A stretch of 64,000 nt of DNA from Mesostigma viride (Eukaryota > Streptophyta > Mesostigmatophyceae > Mesostigmatales > Mesostigmataceae). The stretch lies in NCBI GenBank assembly GCA_009746045.1, contig RPFO01000819.1:1251108-1315107 (forward strand). Direction: 5' to 3'. A program made the translations under genes and the position numbers. Within the stretch, counting starts at the first letter, position 1. Each line of letters begins with the position of its first letter. A model generated the notes under the pieces. That model saw nothing but the letters and a program-made list of their open reading frames with translations. It did no database searches and was not told where the DNA came from. This document shows, piece by piece, positions 58,129 to 64,000 of the stretch.

Positions 58129-59816
58129 TCCCCCCCTACATCATCCAAGGGAACGAACCCTGGAGGAAACCCGGGTGAGAAGGCCATTGCTGGAGAATCA
58201 CGCGGGTATTGAGAGGGGACGGCATCCTGATCAGAATGGGGATTCACTAAGGAGCCTGTCTGTACAGCATTTAACCGAGAGGGTTGAGGAGCAGAAGAGG
58301 AACGACCAGAGGGTGGGCGAAGGGGAGAGGCCCGCTGAGGAGTACGCGGAGGGCGGGCATTGGGATGAGGGGGGGCTCCAGAAAGAAACTTGGGGCACTC
58401 CCTCTTAAGATGGCCCACCTCATGACAGTGATAACACGTGATGTGAGACACATCCAATGCAGATACATCTGTAACACAAATATCTAATTCTTCTACATAT
58501 GCCTCTTCTTCTTCAGGGGTGAGGACAAGGTTATGGACCCTAGTACGGACAGGAGCAGGAGCATACATAAAATCAGCAACACGGAGGAGATGGGTACGAA
58601 CCGCAGCCAGAGGAAGGTCGCGAAAACGATAAGCAGAAAACTGTTTCTTAACTTCACGCAAGAGGTTTTTATTAAGACCTTGCAAGAAGCGAGCACGGAC
58701 TTCCGCACCCGAGAGGTCTCGAATGCGTACCATCTGGGCATCAAATTCGCGTTGATATTCCCTATAAGTTTTATTGCCTTGCTCAAGGGATCCAAAGCTA
58801 AGGCGTTCTTGCCAATCAGCGTCTGGAGGCACTACATGATTTTCCAATCTCCTAAACAATTCTGCTACTGAGTTAGGGTATGCATGTGACGCGAGGGACT
58901 CACATTGAATAAGGGTGACAAGGGCAGGGGCCACACACGTGGTAAGGTAATGAGGGACAAGAACAACATCAGGGAGTTTCCACCTATAATACTGTTCCCA
59001 AGAGGCCGTCTGCTGAGTGAGGAGCATAAGAAAGGTGAAAAACTGCTGAGGAGTGGAACTGGTATCTAACTTAGGCACACTAGTAAAGGTGGGAAGGGGA
59101 GGGGGCTTAGATGCACGAGAAGGATCAGTTTTATCCATCGGCCCACTCTTTTCCACAGGCACATACTCAGGCAGTAACCAATTATGAGGAGCAGGATAGG
59201 TCTTAGGAAGAGGACGTGAGGGCGCCACAGAGTCAGGTCGGTGACCCGAGGTGTGAGGAACAGTATAGGCTTCTCTCATTGTGGAATAGGAAAAATGATC
59301 ATAGTTTTTATCATGGAGAGGCATGGTGCTAAAATCCTGATTAATCTCTAATTCTGCTACACGCGACGGGAATTGGGCTGCTTCATAGGCCGTATCAGGG
59401 TATGCCCAGGAAGCAGGAGGATGTGTAGGAATGGCAGTAGGATACCCAGTAGGGCCCACAGGAGCGAGACTACGTACACCACGAGGGGCTGACACCTGAG
59501 GAGCCTGAGAGGGTACAGACACAGAGGGATGCCCAGCATTACCAGGAGGAATAGCAGAGGATGGGGCAGTAGCCCTAGTACGCGCCTCAAACGTAGGAGG
59601 AGGAATAATAGGTGAACGGTGAAAGGACGGAGTAGAGGGAGTACTGTCAGAACGTACACTCTGAGACGGAGGAGTCAAGTGATGGACAGTGTCCAAGGAA
59701 TCACGTCTATTACCCATAGCCAACTGAGGAGTACCAGGATTAACACCAGGAGTAACACCTGAGGAACGTTGGTTAATGGGAGACATACCCCCACCAAGAG
59801 ACGGTTGAGAGGACAT
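58116..59816 (-). CDS. gag: Gag polyprotein, 566 aa
   Basis: Structural protein forming the virus-like particle. Start ATG at 59816 (MSSQPSLGGG). The N-terminal ~220 residues are Pro/Ser-rich; the capsid-like part (about 230-420) has PQQFFTFLMLLTQQTASWEQ, YRWKLPDVVL and YREYQREFDAQMVRIRDL, the usual retrotransposon gag helices; one CCHC knuckle CYHCHEVGHLKREC lies at about 461-474; the tail is Pro-rich. It ends at a TAG immediately downstream of the slippery site. Confidence 0.92.
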   Translation of the reverse strand: MSSQPSLGGGMSPINQRSSGVTPGVNPGTPQLAMGNRRDSLDTVHHLTPPSQSVRSDSTPSTPSFHRSPIIPPPTFEARTRATAPSSAIPPGNAGHPSVSVPSQAPQVSAPRGVRSLAPVGPTGYPTAIPTHPPASWAYPDTAYEAAQFPSRVAELEINQDFSTMPLHDKNYDHFSYSTMREAYTVPHTSGHRPDSVAPSRPLPKTYPAPHNWLLPEYVPVEKSGPMDKTDPSRASKPPPLPTFTSVPKLDTSSTPQQFFTFLMLLTQQTASWEQYYRWKLPDVVLVPHYLTTCVAPALVTLIQCESLASHAYPNSVAELFRRLENHVVPPDADWQERLSFGSLEQGNKTYREYQREFDAQMVRIRDLSGAEVRARFLQGLNKNLLREVKKQFSAYRFRDLPLAAVRTHLLRVADFMYAPAPVRTRVHNLVLTPEEEEAYVEELDICVTDVSALDVSHITCYHCHEVGHLKRECPKFLSGAPPHPNARPPRTPQRASPLRPPSGRSSSAPQPSRLNAVQTGSLVNPHSDQDAVPSQYPRDSPAMAFSPGFPPGFVPLDDVGGEGKQ

Positions 59817-60060
59817 GTTTGAGGTGCAAAGGAAAGAAATACACTGGACGAGGAAAAGTTAACAAGCTGAACAAGGATAAGACAAAAATCTGGTCAAGGA
59901 CCGAACAAAAATCTGACCACAACTAAAATAAAATCAGATCAAGGATAAAAGAAAATCAGGTCAAAAAGAAAATAAATTCAGGTCAAATGGGGCATGACCA
60001 AAAAAAAACAAAGGGAAGTGGCATCCACTTTAGCAAGGAAAAAGGAAAGAACAATCTAGC
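59817..60060 (-). other. Inter-ORF spacer with T-rich degenerate repeats
   Basis: Between the upstream ORF and gag. On the minus strand, copies of TTGACCTGATTTT(C/A)TTTT recur five or six times at about 59880-59990. It could be an RNA element (packaging or internal initiation) or simple low complexity. Confidence 0.4.
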
Positions 60061-60492
60061 TCACTCCTTCTTGGTCACGGTGATTGACAAGGAACCAAAT
60101 TCCACGGTAAGAGGGGTTTCAATAGAGGAGGAAGAAGACCCACGTTCACGGGTAGGAGAAGGTAAAGGAGTAAGGAAGCTGTCAGGGATATGAGGAGGAG
60201 AAATATCTGCAGTGGGAATTTCAGGAGGAGGACGTGTAGGGCGAGAATGGAGTCCTATGTCGGTTTGACTATACCAAAGGCAAAACTGTTGTGCTTCTTC
60301 AAAGAGGTGAAACTTCCTATATCTAAGAACAGGAACAGAGGAATTATTAATCACGGAACGGGCATCAGCCCAAGAAAGGAAAATACAAGACCAAGAAGAG
60401 GTGATGACCGCATAGTATTTAGCACGGCTATTATTACTAGAGGAACTGGAACGAGGACGGTTAGAAAAACGCTGGCGCCCAGCACCCTGCAT
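60061..60492 (-). CDS. Upstream ORF with RNase H1-type hybrid-binding domain, 143 aa
   Basis: Start ATG at 60492 (MQGAGRQRFS), TGA at 60061. Residues about 25-72 match the N-terminal RNA/DNA hybrid-binding domain of RNase H1 (also found in the caulimovirus inclusion-body protein): KYYAVITSSWSCIFLSW, ADARSVI, YRKFHLFEEAQQFCLWY. Flanks are Arg/Ser-rich at the N-terminus and Pro/Ser-rich at the C-terminus; there is no RNase H catalytic domain in this ORF. It lies between the primer-binding site and gag in the element's transcript, so it would be the first ORF translated. A role in binding the RNA/DNA intermediate is inferred. Confidence 0.72.
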   Translation of the reverse strand: MQGAGRQRFSNRPRSSSSSNNSRAKYYAVITSSWSCIFLSWADARSVINNSSVPVLRYRKFHLFEEAQQFCLWYSQTDIGLHSRPTRPPPEIPTADISPPHIPDSFLTPLPSPTRERGSSSSSIETPLTVEFGSLSITVTKKE

Positions 60493-61018
60493 GGTACGTA
60501 CCTTGTTTAGGTGACTCTGAGGGACTAGACTTTACAGTAGGTGTAGGCTCGGCTGTCGTTGCCGGATCTGAAGGCAGAATCCAGAAAGTAGACGAGGAAG
60601 CCAGCACCGGTTTGTATGTGAGCAGGCGGCTCAAGGCTCTGCACGAGAAATCATCTAAAGAAACGCAGCAGCAAGCACGGAAAAGAGGTGGAGTCTTCCG
60701 AGACGCTAATCGTCTCGCTAACCGGCACAACGGAACCGGCCAACCCACTATCTAACGTCAAACAGCACCCAGCAAGGAAATGCACACACAGAAGGAAGAG
60801 GAAAAGAAACTATCTACGTGAGGAGTTATCCGCTTTGAGCAGGTCTAACTTCTAAGCAGGGCGTGTCCCGGATCGGGCAGCACTACCCCCTAGCTTGCAG
60901 GCGACCCGCCCCTTACCTGTCAAGAGGATGTCTTCTTCTGTGCCCTGGCCGCGGAAGGCCTCTGGCGTATAGTGCTGCAAGGGAGCTTCGTCGCGTCTAC
61001 CTAAACCTCCGCTACCAT
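60493..61018 (-). other. 5' leader of the gypsy element with primer-binding site
   Basis: Directly after the 5' LTR and one spacer base the minus strand reads TGGTAGCGGAGGTTTAGG (about 61000-61017), the expected site for a tRNA primer; the matching tRNA was not identified and it is not the usual initiator-Met sequence of land-plant elements. The remainder has no ATG-started ORF of note. Confidence 0.6.
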
Positions 61019-61591
61019 TGTTACGCCCAGGCTCTACTCGATCCCAAACCCCGCGCCTAACCTTACCTAAACTAGTGAGGGTACCTAGCGATGAGGAGCT
61101 GTATTGGCTATAAGACCTAGGACGCGACGACTCTGCTCTCAATGCATTCCGATACATGCGGTTACTGTACGCCATATACCAAATAATGCCGGGACACTAC
61201 GAAGTAAACACTGGTAAATTCACGACCCAAAACGATGTATTACAATTCCATAATACACGCCGAGTACGATTCACGAAGGACAACCGCTGCATAAATGATC
61301 GCCGACATGCGTGTATGCTCGGGCCGACACCGACCCTCGCCTACAGGACCAACGCATGTCCACAAGGTTCAAACGGAGGATAAAGGACCACTACTAAAGT
61401 ACGCAGCGCGGCGCGACTGCACCAAGCCACCATACTGTACGATTGCCACGTCACAAGGCCCGGTACCAACCGGCCAAAAAGGTCCTAACTACACGTAAGC
61501 TTAGGAAAGTCAACGGACTGTCTCGAAATGGCTGAGGCACAAAGGACCTAATTTACGTCCGTAACAACAACAAAAGTTACGCGACGTAACA
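61019..61591 (-). repeat. 5' LTR of the gypsy element
   Basis: 573 bp, same ends as the partner LTR; three transitions distinguish them. It should hold the promoter, but no clear TATA box was pinpointed. Confidence 0.95.
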
Positions 61592-61596
61592 CTCTG

Positions 61597-62007
61597 CCCA
61601 GCCTCTCTAAGACCGCCATCCTACTCGACGTTGCTTGCATGTCAGCCATAGCAGGTTGCAGTTGTGCAGTATTTAGGTGCTGTATACGTCGTCAAGCCGT
61701 GCATATATCGTGAGGATTGGATGTTGATGGTTTATACTGCGTTGATTGTGCAAGAAGATCAGCTGGGTGCCCATAATCATGGTGTATAATCATGTGTTGT
61801 TAGCATCTTGCCACCATTTGCTAGCATGCATTCCAGCGTCATTTTTGCCTGCATGTAAGCTCATGGATCACTCAACCTATCCAAGCCTTGCATTACACGT
61901 GCCTCTTTCTTTCAGTATTGCACGCGTTATGGAATGAAAACCCAGCACCTCCATTCCCACGAGGCATGTGCTCAACACGTTGTGAGAGTGGATGATGCTT
62001 TGGCTAT
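61597..62007. other. Intergenic between two retroelements
   Basis: No gene or repeat recognised. Confidence 0.35.
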
Positions 62008-62572
62008 TGTCGCGTCCGTGATCTATCACGTCCGCAATTCAGATTTTAGCGTAATTCTGACGTCCGCAGCCTTGTGCGGGTTGCTATACCGCGGCCCGGT
62101 ACTGACGCCGCGGATCTCAATTGTACTCACGCGCCAAGTCCGCTGAATTTGCTGACGGAACTTTTGGGCGGACCTGAATTTCACTGACATTCGTCACAAG
62201 GGCAGTTTGCCGAATGCTGGTACGCAGCAAGCCGGCGAGGCACTGAGCAGATGTGCAATTTCAGGATTTCAACGTGGGACACCAGACACAAATGCAAGGA
62301 AGCCCCAGGCGGTGCCTGGCATGGCCGATAGATTTGCCCTTGTATATTTGTGTTCGCTTGACAGATAAAGCTTGAAGTTTAGCTTGTCGGAAATTAGACA
62401 ATGTTATGATTGGCTGATGTCTAAAGTGGCGTTAGTGGCGCCAGCCGCCAGGCTTGAGCTTTGAGCAGTATAGAAGGATGAGCAACGAACCATGGTGGTC
62501 GTTGTTCGTCCGTTTCTCTCCCTCACAACTGGTTTGTTGTCTTCATGGGGTGAAATAGTTCGAGCAGCCCGG
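62008..62572 (+). repeat. Direct repeat, left copy (probable LTR)
   Basis: Begins TGTCGCGTCCGTG and is repeated at 63437-64000 with one difference seen (four versus three C in TCTCTCCC(C)TC near 62520). It contains ATTGGCTGATG and GAGCAGTATAGAAGG, a CAAT- and TATA-like pair that fits a plus-strand promoter in an LTR. The true right end of the repeat cannot be set because the second copy runs out of the window. Confidence 0.8.
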
Positions 62573-63436
62573 AGCAGCCCCCGTGAGTGGTTGCATGCAG
62601 TCAGTTGCCATGAGGATGGACTGACGGATATGACAATGTATTGGTTTTGTTAAGAATGTGTGTAAGACTGAGAACGAGACAAGGGACAGGGCCTTCGGGC
62701 ACCCTGGTCGTCGTTGGCAAGAATGCCAGTAGGAACTAGGTCGGGAACACACGCGCACTGCCGCCACAAGGGGCCTGCAGTGGCGTCAACCAAGGGACCT
62801 CACAGCTGCTCTTATAACTACAACATTACAACTCGACACTCTTTGTAATTCGTCATGTATCTCATTGGAATTGAAATGTCTTTTGGTTGCTTTAATGATA
62901 AAGCATGGTCTCAAGAATCGGCTGGTTGGGCCGGATTGCCTGTCATGAAGGTGGCGGTGCCATAAAGGACCGCACCTTTCATTCTCATTTTAAACGGACG
63001 AACAACCCATGATGGGTTCAGTCCGGCCAGCCTGGATGTTCCTCCTGCTTCACCCAGGGAAGCACAAGGAAGAGGTTATTGCTTAGCCTTCAAAAGCATC
63101 TGAAGAGGTTAGGCTTTTCCCGGTAAAAAGCCAATGAAGGGGTTATTGCTAAGCCTTTAAAAGCATGCATGATAAGGTTGTTGCTGATCCTGGAAAAGCC
63201 TCTTTGAGCAGCTGGATTTTTTTTTTCCTTTTTGCTGCTGCCTGGAATGACGCCCTCTTTGGGCTTCCTTCTTTCGTGTGAGATGCCTTTCTTTCACTTT
63301 TTGCTCTCCCGTTGTTGTGAGCTAAATAGTGGGGGGGGAGGTGGCATATCTCACACATGATTACTGCTGATAGTGGATGCATTCCAAGTAGCGGTAATGA
63401 CCAGTCCAGGATGATATGGCACGCAAACGCGACAGC
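62573..63436 (+). other. Sequence between the direct repeats, non-coding
   Basis: About 0.86 kb without coding capacity. It contains two or three diverged ~55-bp repeats at 63.07-63.21 kb (GGTTATTGCT..AGCCTT.AAAAGCAT) and a G run at about 63.33 kb. If the repeats are LTRs, this is the interior of a non-autonomous element of the TRIM/LARD kind. Confidence 0.45.
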
Positions 63437-64000
63437 TGTCGCGTCCGTGATCTATCACGTCCGCAATTCAGATTTTAGCGTAATTCTGACGTCCGCAGCC
63501 TTGTGCGGGTTGCTATACCGCGGCCCGGTACTGACGCCGCGGATCTCAATTGTACTCACGCGCCAAGTCCGCTGAATTTGCTGACGGAACTTTTGGGCGG
63601 ACCTGAATTTCACTGACATTCGTCACAAGGGCAGTTTGCCGAATGCTGGTACGCAGCAAGCCGGCGAGGCACTGAGCAGATGTGCAATTTCAGGATTTCA
63701 ACGTGGGACACCAGACACAAATGCAAGGAAGCCCCAGGCGGTGCCTGGCATGGCCGATAGATTTGCCCTTGTATATTTGTGTTCGCTTGACAGATAAAGC
63801 TTGAAGTTTAGCTTGTCGGAAATTAGACAATGTTATGATTGGCTGATGTCTAAAGTGGCGTTAGTGGCGCCAGCCGCCAGGCTTGAGCTTTGAGCAGTAT
63901 AGAAGGATGAGCAACGAACCATGGTGGTCGTTGTTCGTCCGTTTCTCTCCCTCACAACTGGTTTGTTGTCTTCATGGGGTGAAATAGTTCGAGCAGCCCG
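63437..64000 (+). repeat. Direct repeat, right copy, truncated by window end
   Basis: Matches 62008-62572. Immediately before it lies CGCGACAG, which with its first bases forms the 16-bp palindrome CGCGACAGCTGTCGCG. Confidence 0.8.

Larger units (their letters stand above)
50711..61591 (-). mobile_element. Complete Ty3/gypsy chromovirus-type LTR retrotransposon, 10.9 kb
   Basis: Two 573-bp LTRs (50711-51283, 61019-61591) begin TGTTACG and end CGTAACA; I count 3 differences. A 5-bp target duplication CTCTG flanks the element (50706-50710, 61592-61596). Read on the minus strand: 5' LTR, primer-binding site (TGGTAGCGGAGG, one base after the LTR), ORF with hybrid-binding domain, gag with CCHC knuckle, pol (protease, RT, RNase H, integrase, chromodomain) in the -1 frame, a third large ORF, polypurine tract (GGGGGGGAGG at 51284-51293), 3' LTR. 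All ORFs look intact, so it may be an active copy. The domain order RT-RNase H-integrase and the terminal chromodomain place it in Ty3/gypsy. Confidence 0.97.

Noticed and set aside
60461-60748. 95-codon ORF in the gypsy leader
   Set aside because: It begins at GTG, not ATG, overlaps the hybrid-binding ORF, and shows no motif.

Overview
The window is nuclear DNA of an intron-rich green alga, most likely a chlorophyte; the species cannot be named from the sequence. The reasons are spliced GT-AG genes with GC-rich exons, a plant-type ATG8 carrying a C-terminal tail like that of chlorophyte ATG8, a copine-domain protein of the plant RGLG type, an MPV17/PMP22 protein with a transit-peptide-like N-terminus, and a chromodomain Ty3/gypsy retrotransposon.

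Layout. (1) 1-28.4 kb, minus strand: one very large gene for a coiled-coil protein. I could follow 30 exons with a continuous reading frame, more than 2,300 codons; its 3' end lies beyond position 1. Many of its introns carry a private tandem repeat. The most extreme is a 17-bp satellite of about 340 copies filling a 6.2-kb intron. (2) 29.65-32.70 kb, plus strand: a three-exon MPV17/PMP22 gene, divergent from the giant gene. (3) 33-42 kb: no intact gene, but well-delimited mobile-element debris: a 5'-truncated non-LTR element with a 14-bp target duplication and a nested insertion, an RTE-type fragment, two SINE-like families, a fold-back MITE, and a decayed tandemly duplicated minus-strand coding region. 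(4) 42.7-45.75 kb, minus strand: a five-exon copine/vWA protein with an N-terminal membrane anchor and no RING finger. It is divergent from (5) ATG8, five exons at 46.5-49.0 kb on the plus strand. (6) 50.7-61.6 kb: a complete, recently inserted chromovirus-type LTR retrotransposon in minus orientation (573-bp LTRs, CTCTG target duplication). (7) 62.0-64.0 kb: two near-identical 0.56-kb direct repeats, probably LTRs of a short element cut by the window edge.

How the parts relate. The host genes look like unrelated housekeeping and structural genes arranged as two divergent pairs. The most notable biology is the retrotransposon. It has four ORFs: an upstream ORF with an RNase H1-type hybrid-binding domain, gag, pol in the -1 frame behind a candidate slippery site plus pseudoknot, and a GC-rich ORF that follows pol in frame after a single TAG. 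The second theme is repeat growth inside introns, several cases being seeded by duplication of the exon end together with its splice donor.
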